This document shows positions 1 through 13,590 of a DNA stretch of 64,000 bases, piece by piece. The notes beneath the pieces were generated by a model that saw only the letters and a list, made by a program, of their open reading frames with translations, ran no database searches and was not told where the DNA came from. The stretch spans positions 553,303 through 617,302 of the forward strand of contig NZ_MKTQ01000014.1 in the NCBI RefSeq assembly GCF_001898315.1. The letters run 5' to 3'. Position 1 is the stretch's first letter; each line of letters opens with the position of its first letter. The stretch is from Microbacterium sp. 70-16 (GTDB taxonomy: Bacteria > Actinomycetota > Actinomycetes > Actinomycetales > Microbacteriaceae). The translations under genes were made by a program, and so were the position numbers.

Positions 1-105
1 GATGTCGACGAGCTGCGCGACGAGGTGCACACGACGCTCGTCCACGAGATCGCGCACTTCTACGGCATCGACGATGACCGCCTGCACGAGCTGGGCTGGG
101 CATGA
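1..105 (+). CDS. Zincin-like metallopeptidase family protein, C-terminal end only
   Basis: Only the last 34 residues are present; the start lies left of the window. They contain HEIAH, the HExxH zinc-binding motif, followed by FYGIDDDRLHELGWA, which matches the C-terminus of the small actinobacterial zincin-like metallopeptidase family (DUF1025 type). The two histidines would hold the metal and the glutamate would be catalytic. The stop TGA (103-105) overlaps the clpS start, so the two are translationally coupled and probably share an operon with the DUF2017 gene. Substrate is unknown. Placement beside the ClpS adaptor may reflect a proteolysis theme, which is inference. Confidence 0.8.
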   Translation, partial: DVDELRDEVHTTLVHEIAHFYGIDDDRLHELGWA

Positions 106-404
106 TGGCCGCCGTGGCATCCACCCTGCCCCTTGAGCGCACCGATCTCGACGCGGCGTCTGCGACCGCGGGGCCATGGCAGACCGTCGTATGGAACGAC
201 CCGGTGAACCTCATGAGCTACGTGACGTACGTCTTCCGCACCTACTTCGGCTACTCGCGCGACCGGGCCGAGCAGCTCATGCTCGCCGTGCACCACCGCG
301 GCCATGCCGTGGTCGCCGAGGGCGCGCGCGAGCAGATGGAACTGCACGTGCAGGCGATGCACGACTACGGCCTGTGGGCCACGGTCCGGGAGGGCGAGGC
401 ATGA
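102..404 (+). CDS. clpS: ATP-dependent Clp protease adaptor ClpS
   Basis: 100-residue cytoplasmic adaptor that binds N-degron substrates and hands them to the ClpC/ClpA unfoldase of the Clp protease. The disordered N-terminus (about residues 1-25) is followed by the ClpS core. VVWNDPVNLMSYV carries the Asn-Asp pair of the N-degron pocket, and HHRGHAVVAEG and YGLWATV are characteristic family segments. Length is normal. The ATG lies within the ATGA overlap with the upstream metallopeptidase stop, and the clpS stop overlaps the next start by 4 nt, so the three genes look like one operon. Confidence 0.95.
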   Translation: MMAAVASTLPLERTDLDAASATAGPWQTVVWNDPVNLMSYVTYVFRTYFGYSRDRAEQLMLAVHHRGHAVVAEGAREQMELHVQAMHDYGLWATVREGEA

Positions 405-898
405 CGAAGCTGCTCATGGAGATGTCGCTGCTCGAAGCCGCGCACCTGACCGGCCTCGTCGAGCAGTTCGCCGAATTGATCGCCGGCACGGTGGATGAGG
501 ACGGCCTCGACGACCCCGCGATCCTGCGGCTCGTCCCCGACGCCTATCGCGACGATGCGGAAGCTGCTGCCGAGTTCCGCGGTCTCACGCAGGGCGACCT
601 GCTCGACCGTCGCCGTGATGACGCCGGGCTCGTGCTCACGACGCTGCAGCGCGACGGCGTCACCCTGCATCCGGGCGATGTCGCCGCTGCGGATGCCACG
701 TCGGCGTTCGTCGTCGAGTTGGACGCGCCCGCGGCATCCGCCTGGCTGCGCACCCTCACCTCGATCCGCCTCGTCATGGCGACACGGATCGGCATCTCCT
801 CCGACGACGAGCAGGGCGACCCGGACGACCCGCGCGTGGGCGTTTACGAATGGCTCGGCTTCCGCCTCGAGGGGCTGCTGCAGGCGCTCGAGGACTGA
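401..898 (+). CDS. DUF2017 family protein
   Basis: 165-residue protein of the actinobacterial DUF2017 family, commonly found just after clpS. The start ATG at 401 overlaps the clpS stop (ATGA); an open frame continues upstream but only as a shadow of clpS. The protein is acidic and probably helical and cytoplasmic, without signal peptide or membrane segment. Recognisable parts are the N-terminal MTKLLMEMSLLEAAHL helix and the C-terminal VYEWLGFRLEGLLQALED segment. Function is unknown; conserved adjacency to clpS suggests a link to Clp proteolysis. Confidence 0.85.
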   Translation: MTKLLMEMSLLEAAHLTGLVEQFAELIAGTVDEDGLDDPAILRLVPDAYRDDAEAAAEFRGLTQGDLLDRRRDDAGLVLTTLQRDGVTLHPGDVAAADATSAFVVELDAPAASAWLRTLTSIRLVMATRIGISSDDEQGDPDDPRVGVYEWLGFRLEGLLQALED

Positions 899-929
899 CC
901 CGCCGGGGGCCCGGGACTGCCCGTCCGAC

Positions 930-1502
930 TCAGGGCACGTCGATGATGATCGTGGCGAGATCGCGCGGGGCATCCGCGGTCAGGTGCACGTCCTCCTGCG
1001 CAGCCCAGCGGTCCCAGTGCGGGCGATACGTGTCGCCGTCGCGCGCGAGCGCGCGCTCGCGACGCGACGCGGTCGGCGACTCCAGCCACACACGGATCGG
1101 CGCGAGCACAGCGGATGCCGGTGTCAGCACGCCCGATCCCTCGATGATGACCGGCGTCGTGGCATCCGTCACCATCGTCTCCCCCGGCTCGGCGCGCGCC
1201 CAGTCCCACCGCCGCCAGTGCGCGGATGTGCCGTTCGCCAGGGGTTCGAGGATCTGTTCGCGGACGATCTCGGCGCCAGCGGCAAGTCCGTCCCATCCGG
1301 GATAGACGTCGTCGAGCGCGACGATCTGCACGTCACCGCTCCAGCGCTCTCGCAGGAGCGCGGCGAGGGTCGTCTTGCCGGCGCCGGACCGTCCGTCGAT
1401 GAGGATGACGGCGCGCGCGAGGCCGGCTGCGACCACGGCATCCTGCACCGTCTCGGCGGCGCGACGGATCGCCGCGTCGAACGCGTCAGCGCTTGAGGGC
1501 AC
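930..1502 (-). CDS. Uridine kinase-like P-loop NTPase
   Basis: 190-residue protein with Walker A GRSGAGKTT (about residues 37-45), an Asp-rich LDDVYPGWDGL segment after strand 2, and DRWAAQEDVHL near the C-terminus. These fit the uridine kinase/phosphoribulokinase-like fold found in actinobacterial hypothetical kinases. A phosphate-acceptor substrate is likely but not identifiable. The frame is open upstream to 1985, but I place the start at GTG 1502: the protein then begins VPSSADAFDAA and overlaps the end of the upstream GerW gene by 17 nt, consistent with coupling. Upstream residues read as a shadow frame. Confidence 0.75.
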   Translation of the reverse strand: MPSSADAFDAAIRRAAETVQDAVVAAGLARAVILIDGRSGAGKTTLAALLRERWSGDVQIVALDDVYPGWDGLAAGAEIVREQILEPLANGTSAHWRRWDWARAEPGETMVTDATTPVIIEGSGVLTPASAVLAPIRVWLESPTASRRERALARDGDTYRPHWDRWAAQEDVHLTADAPRDLATIIIDVP

Positions 1503-1806
1503 GGATGATGCGGCTGAGGACGCGACCGGCGACCCACACGAACGGAATGCCGACCGCGATGAGCGAGATGAGGTTCGGCTCGAATCGCAGGTCATCGCCC
1601 TTGCGGATGTACGCGCCCACGGGGATCGCGGCGCCGCCACCGCCACCACCGCTTCCGCTGCCGGGCTCTTCGCCCGCGCCGAACCCGTGCCACGACAGGG
1701 CGACGGGGATGATGCGGATGCCGTCGACATCCTGCTGCTCGCCATAGACGCTCGTGACGCCGATGGATGCGGTCTGCTTGCCGAGTTCCAGTGCGAGATT
1801 GGGCAT
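1486..1806 (-). CDS. GerW/YtfJ-family protein
   Basis: 106-residue protein resembling the GerW (YtfJ) sporulation-protein family. The GVTSVYGEQQDVDGIRIIPVALSWHGFGAG segment (about residues 16-45, quoted in parts) is family-like, followed by a Gly-rich loop (about 49-58). The C-terminus, about residues 80-100, is hydrophobic (LISLIAVGIPFVWVAGRVL) and may anchor the protein. Members occur in many non-sporulating actinobacteria, where their role is unknown. The start is supported by a TACGGT hexamer six bases before the ATG. The downstream kinase-like gene overlaps its 3' end. Confidence 0.75.
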   Translation of the reverse strand: MPNLALELGKQTASIGVTSVYGEQQDVDGIRIIPVALSWHGFGAGEEPGSGSGGGGGGAAIPVGAYIRKGDDLRFEPNLISLIAVGIPFVWVAGRVLSRIIRALKR

Positions 1807-1812
1807 GCTCCC

Positions 1813-1818
1813 ACCGTA
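1813..1818 (-). promoter_or_regulatory. -10 element, leaderless GerW-family gene
   Basis: On the minus strand TACGGT is followed by six bases (gggagc) and then the ATG at 1806, so transcription should begin at or next to the start codon. Inferred from spacing only. Confidence 0.5.
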
Positions 1819-1828
1819 GTCGTGGGAG

Positions 1829-3088
1829 TCAGTGCTCGCGAGGGAGCCGTGGGTTCGTGGGCAGCGCGTTCACGTCGCGCCGCGGGCCGAGCGTGCTCGC
1901 GCGGGTCACCGCTCCCCCGCCGAAGCGCTCGCGGGCATCGTCGAGGGCCGTGTCGACGCGGCGCCAGTCTTCGTCGTCGTCCCACAGTGCAAGACCGCCG
2001 GTTCCGCCCGGACGCAGCTTCTCGGCGCGTACGCCGATGAGGCGCACGGGTTGGCTGAGCTCGACGGCATCGAACAGCCGCGTCACGACGTCACCGATGC
2101 GCTGGCCCACATCGGTCGGCTCGGGCAGCGTGCTCGCGCGCGAGATCGTCGTGAAGTCGGCGTAGCGCAGCTTCAATGCGACCGTCGCCGCCTCCCAGCC
2201 GCCGTCGCGCAGGCGCGCCGCGACCCGGTCGGAGAGGCGTCGCAGCTCGCTGCGCAGGGTGCCGGCATCCGCGATGTCGTGCAGGAAGGTCTCTTCGTGG
2301 CCGATGCTCTTCTCGATGCGCTCGGTCTCGACCGTGCGCGGGTCCTCTCCGTGCGCGAGCTGCCAGATGCGTGCCCCACCCGCGGGCCCCAGGGCGCGTT
2401 CGATGACGCGCTGCGGCGAGGCGAGGATGTCGGAGACGAGCCGGATGCCTCGCGCCTCCAGCGCCTCGGCCGCCTTCGGCCCGACGCCCCACAGCGCGCG
2501 CACCGGCAATCCCGCGAGGAACTGTGCCGTCTCGGGCTCGCTGACGATGAGCAGGCCGTCGGGCTTGGACAGCGTCGAGGCGATCTTGGCGACGTGCTTG
2601 GTGGCGGCCACCCCGATGCTGCAGACGAGGCCCGTCTCGGCCTTGACGCGCGCGCGCAGCATCCGGGCGATCTCGCCGGGCGATCCCCACAGCCGCCGCG
2701 CACCGGACACGTCGAGGAACGCCTCGTCGATCGACAGCGGCTCGACGAGCGGCGTGACGTCATGGAAGATCGCCATCACCTGGCGCGAGAGGGCGGCGTA
2801 GCGCTCGAAGTGCGGCACGACGACGATCGCGTGCGGGCACAGGCGCAACGCTTGCGCGACGTTCATCGCCGAGCGGACGCCGAAGCGGCGCGCCTCGTAG
2901 GTCGCGCTGGAGACGACTCCGCGCCCCTCCATGCCGCCGACGATGACGGGCTTGCCGGCGAGCGACGGGTCGTCGAGCACCTCGACGGACGCGTAGAAGG
3001 CATCCATGTCGACATGCAGGATGCGGGTGCCGGTGTCATCGGCATCCGCCGCCGATACCCGCCTTCCGCTCCCGTCGCCGCGTCCCAC
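1829..3088 (-). CDS. dinB: DNA polymerase IV (Y-family translesion polymerase)
   Basis: 419-residue Y-family polymerase that copies past damaged template bases. The palm motif HVDMDAFYASVEV carries the first metal-binding aspartate. SIDEAFLDVSG carries the second catalytic Asp-Glu, and CSIGVAATKHVAKIASTLSK is the conserved finger/palm region; helix-hairpin-helix and little-finger domains follow. Many upstream codons are open, but GTG 3088 is preceded by GGAGG with an 8-nt spacer, a good ribosome binding site, so I choose it. I saw no LexA-type box upstream, so SOS control is not evident. Confidence 0.93.
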   Translation of the reverse strand: MGRGDGSGRRVSAADADDTGTRILHVDMDAFYASVEVLDDPSLAGKPVIVGGMEGRGVVSSATYEARRFGVRSAMNVAQALRLCPHAIVVVPHFERYAALSRQVMAIFHDVTPLVEPLSIDEAFLDVSGARRLWGSPGEIARMLRARVKAETGLVCSIGVAATKHVAKIASTLSKPDGLLIVSEPETAQFLAGLPVRALWGVGPKAAEALEARGIRLVSDILASPQRVIERALGPAGGARIWQLAHGEDPRTVETERIEKSIGHEETFLHDIADAGTLRSELRRLSDRVAARLRDGGWEAATVALKLRYADFTTISRASTLPEPTDVGQRIGDVVTRLFDAVELSQPVRLIGVRAEKLRPGGTGGLALWDDDEDWRRVDTALDDARERFGGGAVTRASTLGPRRDVNALPTNPRLPREH

Positions 3089-3177
3089 GCACCCATCCTC
3101 CCCCACCCCACCGACACGCGGGAGATGGGGCGCACGCCGCGGCACGGGGCCGGGGCGGCGCGAGGGATGCCGCGGGG

Positions 3178-4707
3178 TCAGCCCGCGGCTCGCTCGAGGA
3201 CGAGCTCGCGCACGCGCGCGGCATCGGCCTGGCCGCGCATCGCCTTCATGACGGCGCCGATGACGGCACCGGCGGCCTGCACCTTGCCGTCGCGGATCTT
3301 CTCGAGCACGTCCGGCTGGGCCGCGAGGGCCTCGTCGATCGCGGCGATCAGCGCACCATCGTCCGAGACGACCGCGAGCCCGCGGGCGTCGACGACCTCT
3401 TGCGGCGTGCCCTCACCGGCGATGACGCCCTCCAGCACCTGGCGCGCGAGCTTGTCGGTGAGCGAGCCGGCGTCGACGAGCTGCTGCAGCGCCGCGACGG
3501 ATGCCGGTTCGATGAGCGACGATGCCTCGACGCCCTCCGCGTTCGCGAGCCGCGAGATCTCGCTCATCCACCACTTGCGGGCGGATGCCGGCGATGCGCC
3601 GGCGGCGACGGTCGCCTCGACCTCGCTCAGCAGCCCCGCGTTGACGACACCCTGGAAGTCGATGTCGGCGAAGCCCCAGGCATCCTTCAGCCGGCGACGG
3701 CGTGCGGCCGGCGGCTCGGGCAGCGCGGCGCGCAGGCTCTCGATCAGCTCGGTCGACGGCGCGACGGGCAGCAGATCGGGCTCGGGGAAGTAGCGGTAGT
3801 CGTCGGCATCCGACTTCGGACGACCCGGAGAGGTCGTGCCGGTGTCCTCATGCCAGTGGCGCGTCTCCTGCGTGATCGTGCCGCCCGCGGCGAGGATCGC
3901 CGCCTGCCGCTGGATCTCGTAGCGCACGGCGCGCTCGACCGACCGCATCGAGTTGACGTTCTTCGTCTCGGTGCGGGTGCCGAGCGGTGCGACAGGCTCA
4001 CCGGCCGCAGCGCGCGGGCGGATCGACACGTTCGCATCGCAGCGGAGGTTGCCGCGCTCCATGCGCGCCTCCGAGATGCCGAGACCGATCACGATGTCGC
4101 GGATCGCGCGCACGTACGCCGCGGCGAGCTTCGGAGCGTTCGCCTCGGCGCCGTAGATCGGCTTCGTGACGATCTCGACGAGCGGCACGCCCGCACGGTT
4201 GTAGTCGACGAGCGAGTACTCGGCGCCCTGGATGCGACCGGTCGCACCACCCATGTGGGTGAGCTTGCCGGCATCCTCTTCCATGTGCGCGCGCTCGATC
4301 GGGATCTCGAACGTCGTGCCGTCTTCGAGTTCCACCTCGACCTGACCCTCGAACGCGATCGGCTCGTCGTACTGGCTGATCTGGTAGTTCTTGCCGAGGT
4401 CGGGGTAGAAGTAGTTCTTCCGCGCGAACCGGCTCGACGGCGCGATGTCGCAGCCGAGCGCGAGACCCAGCGAGATCGAGTACCGCACGGCGGTCTCGTT
4501 GACGACCGGGAGAGACCCGGGCAGGCCCATGTCGACAGGCGCAACGAGGGTGTTCGGCGCGGCATCGTGGTTCGACGGGTGCGCGGGGTTCGCGGCGGCC
4601 GAGAACATCTTGGTCTCGGTGTTGAGCTCGACGTGCACCTCGAAGCCGAGGACGGGCTCGAACCGCTCGAGCGCCTCGTCGAAGTCCATGAGTGCGACCT
4701 TGGCCAT
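3178..4707 (-). CDS. gatB: Asp/Glu-tRNA amidotransferase subunit B
   Basis: 509-residue B subunit of GatCAB, which converts misacylated Glu-tRNA(Gln) and/or Asp-tRNA(Asn) to the amidated form. It carries the kinase and tRNA-binding functions. [20 protein letters not shown] opens the catalytic domain (about residues 15-35); [20 protein letters not shown] and [16 protein letters not shown] are signature segments. The GatB/YqeY tail domain fills about residues 365-505. The ATG (4707) shares one base with the gatA stop, so translation is coupled. Last gene of the gatC-gatA-gatB operon. Confidence 0.97.
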   Translation of the reverse strand: MAKVALMDFDEALERFEPVLGFEVHVELNTETKMFSAAANPAHPSNHDAAPNTLVAPVDMGLPGSLPVVNETAVRYSISLGLALGCDIAPSSRFARKNYFYPDLGKNYQISQYDEPIAFEGQVEVELEDGTTFEIPIERAHMEEDAGKLTHMGGATGRIQGAEYSLVDYNRAGVPLVEIVTKPIYGAEANAPKLAAAYVRAIRDIVIGLGISEARMERGNLRCDANVSIRPRAAAGEPVAPLGTRTETKNVNSMRSVERAVRYEIQRQAAILAAGGTITQETRHWHEDTGTTSPGRPKSDADDYRYFPEPDLLPVAPSTELIESLRAALPEPPAARRRRLKDAWGFADIDFQGVVNAGLLSEVEATVAAGASPASARKWWMSEISRLANAEGVEASSLIEPASVAALQQLVDAGSLTDKLARQVLEGVIAGEGTPQEVVDARGLAVVSDDGALIAAIDEALAAQPDVLEKIRDGKVQAAGAVIGAVMKAMRGQADAARVRELVLERAAG

Positions 4708-6218
4708 CAGCGGGCTCCTCCCAGCTGGGGGGCACGGTCAAGCAGCGGACCACCCCACGAATCCACGAGCAGTGCCTCGAGCGCCGCACCGACGCGGTAG
4801 AGGCGGGCATCCTCGCGCAGTGGCGCGATGAACTGGATGCCGACGGGCAGTCCGTCTTCGGCGGCGAGGCCCGACGGGATCGAGATCCCGGGGACGCCCG
4901 CGAGGTTCACGGGGATCGTCGTGACGTCGTTGAGGTACATCTGCAGCGGGTCGTCGAGCTTCTCGCCGAGGCGGAACGCGGTCGTCGGCGCGGAAGGCGT
5001 CGCGATGACGTCGACCTGCGCGAAGGCGGTGTCGAAATCGCGCTGGATGAGCGTGCGCACCTTCTGCGCGCTGCCGTAGTACGCGTCGTAGTAGCCTGCC
5101 GACAGGGCGTAGGTGCCGAGAATGATGCGGCGTTTGACCTCGTCGCCGAACCCGATGTCGCGCGAGCGCGCCATGACGTCCTCGACCGTGCCGCCGGGCA
5201 CGTCGACCCGCAGGCCGAATCGCACCGAGTCGAACTTGGCGAGGTTGCTGGATGCCTCGGCAGGCAGGATCAGGTAGTAGGCGGCGACGCCGTACTCGAA
5301 GTGCGGCGCGCTGATCTCGACGATCTCGGCCCCCTGCGCCTCGAGCAGCGCGAGCGACTCGCGGAATGACGCCGAGACACCCGCCTGGAAGCCCGAGTCG
5401 GGCAGCTCGCGGATGACGCCGACCTTGAGGCCCTTGAGCACCTCACCCGTGGCGCCCTCGCGCGCTGCCGCGGCGAAGGACGGCCAGGCATCCGTCAGCG
5501 ACGTCGCGTCGTGCGGGTCGTGGCCGGCGATGACATCGTGCAGGAGCGCCGAGTCGAGCACGGTGCGCGAGACGGGACCGACCTGGTCGAGCGAGGATGC
5601 CAGCGCGATCGCGCCGAACCGGCTCACGCCGCCATAGGTCGGCTTGACGCCGACCGTGCCGGTGACGTGCGCGGGCTGGCGGATCGAGCCGCCGGTGTCG
5701 GACCCGAGCGCGATCGGCGCCTCGAAGGCGGCGACGGCCGCGGCAGAGCCACCGCCCGAGCCGCCCGGGATGCGGTCGAGGTCCCACGGGTTGTGGGTCG
5801 GTCCGTAGGCGGAGTGCTCGGTCGACGAGCCCATCGCGAACTCGTCCATGTTGGTCTTGCCGAGCGGCACGAGGCCCGCGGCGCGCGAGCGCGCGACGAC
5901 CGTCGCGTCGTACGGCGAGAGGAAGCCCTCGAGGATCTTCGATCCGCTCGTGGAGGGCATGTCGGTCGTGACGAGCACGTCCTTGATCGCGAGCGGCACG
6001 CCGGCCAGCTCGCCCAGCTGCTCGCCCGCGGCGCGGCGGCGGTCGATGTCGGCGGCGACCTCGAGCGCGTGGTCGCTCACGTGCAGGAACGCGTGCACCT
6101 CGGTGTCGACGGCGGCGATGCGGTCGAGGTGGGCCTGCGTCGCCTCAACGCTCGACACCTCGCCCGCCGCGAGCTTGGCCGACAGGTCGGCGGCGGTCAG
6201 ACGGATCAGGTCGCTCAC
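4707..6218 (-). CDS. gatA: Asp/Glu-tRNA amidotransferase subunit A
   Basis: 503-residue amidase subunit that hydrolyses glutamine and delivers ammonia to GatB. The Ser-cisSer-Lys catalytic set is visible: [13 protein letters not shown] carries the lysine, [15 protein letters not shown] the cis-serine, and [13 protein letters not shown] the nucleophilic serine. Length is normal for GatA and the protein is cytoplasmic. It overlaps gatC upstream by 4 nt and gatB downstream by 1 nt, so the three subunits should be made in step. Confidence 0.97.
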   Translation of the reverse strand: MSDLIRLTAADLSAKLAAGEVSSVEATQAHLDRIAAVDTEVHAFLHVSDHALEVAADIDRRRAAGEQLGELAGVPLAIKDVLVTTDMPSTSGSKILEGFLSPYDATVVARSRAAGLVPLGKTNMDEFAMGSSTEHSAYGPTHNPWDLDRIPGGSGGGSAAAVAAFEAPIALGSDTGGSIRQPAHVTGTVGVKPTYGGVSRFGAIALASSLDQVGPVSRTVLDSALLHDVIAGHDPHDATSLTDAWPSFAAAAREGATGEVLKGLKVGVIRELPDSGFQAGVSASFRESLALLEAQGAEIVEISAPHFEYGVAAYYLILPAEASSNLAKFDSVRFGLRVDVPGGTVEDVMARSRDIGFGDEVKRRIILGTYALSAGYYDAYYGSAQKVRTLIQRDFDTAFAQVDVIATPSAPTTAFRLGEKLDDPLQMYLNDVTTIPVNLAGVPGISIPSGLAAEDGLPVGIQFIAPLREDARLYRVGAALEALLVDSWGGPLLDRAPQLGGAR

Positions 6219-6514
6219 TGCTCCTCCCCCAGGATCGCGGTGACCTTGAAGCGGTCCTCCGTGGCATCCGGCGCATTCTGCAGCACCTGCTCGACGGTCA
6301 GCATCTCGCCGACGACATCGGGACGGTAGACGTTCTGCAGCGGCACCGGGTGGCTCGTCGCGGGCACGTCGGGGGTCGCGACCTCCGACACCTTCGCGAT
6401 GTTGTCGACGATCGCGGAGAGCTGGCCGGTCAGGCGCTCCACCTCGTGGTCGTCCAGCTGGATCCGGGCCAGCACGCCGAGATGGCGCACGAGATCAGGG
6501 GTGATTTCAGACAC
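6215..6514 (-). CDS. gatC: Asp/Glu-tRNA amidotransferase subunit C
   Basis: 99-residue small subunit that wraps around GatA and stabilises the GatAB complex. [19 protein letters not shown] and [10 protein letters not shown] are typical of GatC. Two GTG codons stand side by side, at 6517 and 6514. The TAGACT hexamer at 6521-6526 lies exactly six bases before the second, which also gives the usual family N-terminus (M)SEITP, so 6514 is preferred. First gene of the gat operon, with a probable leaderless mRNA. Confidence 0.95.
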   Translation of the reverse strand: MSEITPDLVRHLGVLARIQLDDHEVERLTGQLSAIVDNIAKVSEVATPDVPATSHPVPLQNVYRPDVVGEMLTVEQVLQNAPDATEDRFKVTAILGEEQ

Positions 6515-6520
6515 CACGCC

Positions 6521-6526
6521 AGTCTA
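6521..6526 (-). promoter_or_regulatory. -10 element of the gatCAB operon
   Basis: TAGACT on the minus strand, six bases ahead of GTG 6514. It supports a leaderless transcript and decides between the two adjacent GTG codons of gatC. Confidence 0.6.
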
Positions 6527-6591
6527 CTTGGGCCGCTCCGCACCGCCGGTCCGCCGTGGCGCGGCGGATGCGCCGGACAAACCCCCGTCGC

Positions 6592-6597
6592 TAGGCT
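6592..6597 (+). promoter_or_regulatory. -10 element, acyl-CoA ligase gene
   Basis: TAGGCT followed by seven bases and GTG 6605 on the plus strand. It forms a divergent pair with the gatC promoter in an 87-nt intergenic region and is probably leaderless. Confidence 0.55.
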
Positions 6598-6604
6598 GGC
6601 CCGC

Positions 6605-10637
<4,033 letters not shown>

Positions 10638-10672
10638 GGCAGTGCCCCCGACACGGTGTCAGGGGTCGGGTT

Positions 10673-10678
10673 TACCCT
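10673..10678 (+). promoter_or_regulatory. -10 element of the acetyltransferase gene
   Basis: TACCCT, six bases before ATG 10685. With the ligA promoter it shares a 59-nt divergent intergenic region. Confidence 0.5.
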
Positions 10679-10684
10679 CGGGGC

Positions 10685-11248
10685 ATGGCCATCGAAGTGC
10701 TGCCGGCGACCGGACGATGGAACGATTTCGCCTCTTTCATGGTGCCGCGAAAACCCGGCGGAAGCGGATGCATCTGCATGGCGTACCGCGGCCGCGGTCT
10801 CGACACGGCCGGCCGCATCGCCTACATGCACGACGAGTGCGATCGTGGGCCCGGCCCCGGCGTGCTGGCGTACCGCGACGGCGTCGTCGCGGGCTGGGCG
10901 TCGGTCGCCCCGCGATCGACGTACAGCCGCCTGATGAACTCACGGACGATTCCGCTGCTCGACGATCAGGACCCCTGGTCAGTGGTCTGCTTCGTCGTCC
11001 GCGCCGGCCATCGCCGCCAGGGCCTGATGCACGACCTGCTCGACGGCGCCGTCGCGCACGCCGAGCGCAACGGCGCCGCGGTCGTCGAGGGCTACCCTGC
11101 CGACGCGGGCGGCGAGCGCCTCGACACGATCAGCGCGTACGTCGGCACGGTCGATCTCTTCGAGCAGCACGGCTTCACCAGAGCCGCACCGACGACGGGG
11201 CACTCCGGTCACCGCGAGCGGTGGATCATGCGACGGGAACTGCGCTGA
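10685..11248 (+). CDS. GNAT-family N-acetyltransferase
   Basis: 187-residue protein with the GNAT core: [24 protein letters not shown] (about 99-122, given in parts) has the R/Q-x-x-G/A acetyl-CoA pyrophosphate loop (RRQGL), and [12 protein letters not shown] is the typical last helix-strand. The N-terminal [14 protein letters not shown] motif recalls a subgroup of actinobacterial acetyltransferases; its substrate is unknown. A TACCCT -10 six bases before the ATG supports the start. The 3' end overlaps convergent mnmA by 23 nt. Confidence 0.8.
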   Translation: MAIEVLPATGRWNDFASFMVPRKPGGSGCICMAYRGRGLDTAGRIAYMHDECDRGPGPGVLAYRDGVVAGWASVAPRSTYSRLMNSRTIPLLDDQDPWSVVCFVVRAGHRRQGLMHDLLDGAVAHAERNGAAVVEGYPADAGGERLDTISAYVGTVDLFEQHGFTRAAPTTGHSGHRERWIMRRELR

Positions 11249-12320
11249 CCGTCCGGTCGATCGTGAACTGGCCGATCACGCGGGTGCCGTCGTAGAGCAC
11301 GGCCGTCTGCCCCGGCGCGACGCCATCGAACGGGGCATCCGGTGTCACGGTGAGTCCGTCCGGGGTCCACTGCGCGACCGCCGGCACGGGCTCGGCGTGC
11401 GCACGGATCTGCACGTGGCAGTCGAACTCGGTCGACGACGGTGCCCGCCCCGCCCAGGTCAGTCGGGCGCCGGCGATCTGCGCCGTCGCGAGCGCCTCCT
11501 TCGGGCCCACCACAACGGTGTTGGAGACGGGACGCACCTCGAGCACGAAGCGCGGCTTGCCGTCGGGGGCGGGAACCCCGAGCGACAGTCCGCGGCGCTG
11601 CCCCACGGTGTAGGCGTGCGCGCCCTCGTGGCTGCCGACGACCGCGCCCGAGCGGTCGATGATCTCGCCCTGCGTGGCGCCGACCTTCTCGGCGAGCCAG
11701 CCGCGCGTGTCGCCGTCGGGGATGAAGCAGATGTCGTGGCTGTCGGGCTTCTGCGCGACCGTCAGGCCGCGCGCGGCGGCCTCGGCACGCACGATCGCCT
11801 TCGACGGCGTCGATCCCAGCGGGAAGTACGTGTGCGCGAGCTGCTCGGCCGTCAGCACGCCCAGGACGTACGACTGGTCCTTCGCCTCATCGCTCGCGCG
11901 GTGCAGTTCGCGACCCTCCGGCCCCTCGACGAGCGTCGCATAGTGGCCCGTGCAGACGGCGTCGAAGCCGAGTTCGAGTGCGCGCTCGAGCAGCGCCGCG
12001 AACTTGATCTTCTCGTTGCAGCGCATGCAGGGGTTCGGCGTGCGGCCGGCCTGATACTCCGACACGAAGTCGGCGATGACGTCGTCGCGGAACCGCTCGG
12101 AGAAGTCCCAGACGTAGAACGGGATGCCGAGCAGGTCGGCCGCCCGGCGCGCGTCGAGGGCATCCTCGATCGTGCAGCAGCCGCGGCTGCCGGTGCGGAG
12201 CGTCCCGCCGGCGCGAGACAGCGCGAGGTGCACGCCGACGACGTCGTGCCCCGCCTCGACGGCCCGTGCGGCCGCGACGGCGGAATCGACGCCGCCGCTC
12301 ATCGCCGCAAGGATCCGCAT
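11226..12320 (-). CDS. mnmA: tRNA-specific 2-thiouridylase
   Basis: 364-residue enzyme that adds sulfur to U34 of Lys, Glu and Gln tRNAs. The PP-loop [10 protein letters not shown] (about residues 8-17) binds ATP. Catalytic cysteines sit in [12 protein letters not shown] (about 100) and [16 protein letters not shown] (about 200). A C-terminal barrel follows. It lies 9 nt downstream of a cysteine desulfurase, the likely sulfur donor. TAGACT at 12327-12332 is six bases before the ATG, so mnmA appears to have its own leaderless promoter over the upstream gene's stop codon. Confidence 0.96.
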   Translation of the reverse strand: MRILAAMSGGVDSAVAAARAVEAGHDVVGVHLALSRAGGTLRTGSRGCCTIEDALDARRAADLLGIPFYVWDFSERFRDDVIADFVSEYQAGRTPNPCMRCNEKIKFAALLERALELGFDAVCTGHYATLVEGPEGRELHRASDEAKDQSYVLGVLTAEQLAHTYFPLGSTPSKAIVRAEAAARGLTVAQKPDSHDICFIPDGDTRGWLAEKVGATQGEIIDRSGAVVGSHEGAHAYTVGQRRGLSLGVPAPDGKPRFVLEVRPVSNTVVVGPKEALATAQIAGARLTWAGRAPSSTEFDCHVQIRAHAEPVPAVAQWTPDGLTVTPDAPFDGVAPGQTAVLYDGTRVIGQFTIDRTVSAVPVA

Positions 12321-12326
12321 GGTTCC

Positions 12327-12332
12327 AGTCTA
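12327..12332 (-). promoter_or_regulatory. -10 element of mnmA
   Basis: TAGACT on the minus strand, six bases before ATG 12320. Its first three bases are also the TAG stop codon of the upstream desulfurase gene. Implies an internal, leaderless mnmA transcript. Confidence 0.6.
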
Positions 12333-13520
12333 CGGACGCGTTGCTGTGCGGGATCCGGATGCCCGGGCGTAGGCATCCGGCAGCGCCGCGAGCACGGCGT
12401 CGACGTCCGCCTCCGTCGACGTGCGGCCGAGCGTGAACCGCAGCACCGACCGCGCGGCGCGCTCGTCGAAGCCCAGGGCCATCACGACGTGCGAAGGCTC
12501 GGCGATGCCCGCCTGACACGCGGATCCGGTCGAGACCGAGATGCCCGCCCGGTCGAGCAGGAACAGCAGCGACTCCCCTGCCGCGCCCGGGAACAGCGCG
12601 TGCACGTTGCCCGGCACCCGCTCGACGAGGTCGCCGAGAATCCGCGCGGCGGGCACGGCAGAGCGGATGCCCTCGGCGAGCCGCGCGGTGAGCGCCCCCA
12701 GCCGGGTCTGCTCATCGAGCCGTTCGGCCTCGGCTTCAGCGAGCGCAGCGGCGAGCGCCGCCGCCCCCGCGACGTCGGGCGTGCCCGAGCGCAGGCCGCG
12801 CTGCTGCCCCCCACCGTGCAGCCCGGGGATGAGCGTCGCATGCCGCGAGACGACGAGCGCGCCGGTGCCGACGGGGGCACCGAACTTGTGTCCCGACAGG
12901 CTGAGGGCGACCAGGCCCGTGGGGCCGGTGGCGTCAGCGCGCCAGCCCGAGAACGACACCGGCAGGTGCCCGACGGCGCCGACGGCGTCGAGGTGCAGCG
13001 GCACACCGGCGGCGGCGGATGCCGAGGAGAGAGCCGCGGCATCCTGCACCGTGCCCACTTCGTTGTTGACGACGAGCGCCGTCGCCAGCGCCGCGCCCGG
13101 CAGCGCCGCCGCGAACGCGCCCGCGTCGATGCGCCCCAGGCCGTCCAGCGGTACGGCGCGGACCTCCGCGCCCTGCGTCGCGAGCCACCCGACCGTGTCG
13201 AGCGTCGCGTGGTGCTCACCGTCCGGAAGCACGATCGCAGCGCGCGCATCAGAGCCGTCAGTGCCACCAGGCCGCGCCCACCACAACCCCTTGATGGCGA
13301 GGTTGATCGACTCGGTGCCACCGCTCGTGAAGACGACCTCGATGGGCTGGCAGTCCAGAATCGCAGCGATGCGCTCGCGCGATTCCTCCAGCAGCCGGCG
13401 CGCCGCCTGCCCGGCGCCGTGCACCGACGAGGCGTTGCCGACCTCCTGCGCGGCGGCGAGCCAGGCATCCCGTGCGACGGGTCGCAGGGGCGTCGTCGCC
13501 GCGTGATCCAGATAGACCAC
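12330..13520 (-). CDS. Cysteine desulfurase (NifS/IscS family)
   Basis: 396-residue PLP enzyme that takes sulfur from cysteine for tRNA thiolation and/or Fe-S clusters. VYLDHAATTPLRP opens the protein; SLSGHKFGAPVG carries the PLP lysine, and STGSACQAGIAEPSHV carries the active-site cysteine. The frame is open to 13598, but the GTG at 13520 follows a GGAGGA run with proper spacing and gives the family N-terminus, so I prefer it; GTG 13526 or ATG 13541 are alternatives. Directly upstream of mnmA, so probably its sulfur donor. Confidence 0.92.
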   Translation of the reverse strand: MVYLDHAATTPLRPVARDAWLAAAQEVGNASSVHGAGQAARRLLEESRERIAAILDCQPIEVVFTSGGTESINLAIKGLWWARPGGTDGSDARAAIVLPDGEHHATLDTVGWLATQGAEVRAVPLDGLGRIDAGAFAAALPGAALATALVVNNEVGTVQDAAALSSASAAAGVPLHLDAVGAVGHLPVSFSGWRADATGPTGLVALSLSGHKFGAPVGTGALVVSRHATLIPGLHGGGQQRGLRSGTPDVAGAAALAAALAEAEAERLDEQTRLGALTARLAEGIRSAVPAARILGDLVERVPGNVHALFPGAAGESLLFLLDRAGISVSTGSACQAGIAEPSHVVMALGFDERAARSVLRFTLGRTSTEADVDAVLAALPDAYARASGSRTATRP

Positions 13521-13577
13521 GAGCACCTCTCCTCCCCGCATGCAACGTGCTGCAACATGCATGCCACACAGCGTTAC

Positions 13578-13583
13578 TACTGT
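13578..13583 (+). promoter_or_regulatory. -10 element of glgX
   Basis: TACTGT seven bases before ATG 13591; predicted leaderless start of the glgX-glgE-glgB segment. Confidence 0.5.
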
Positions 13584-13590
13584 AGAGCGC

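Noticed and set aside
6515..6517. GTG 6517 as gatC start
   Set aside because: It is only three bases from the -10, while GTG 6514 has the six-base spacing and the normal family N-terminus.
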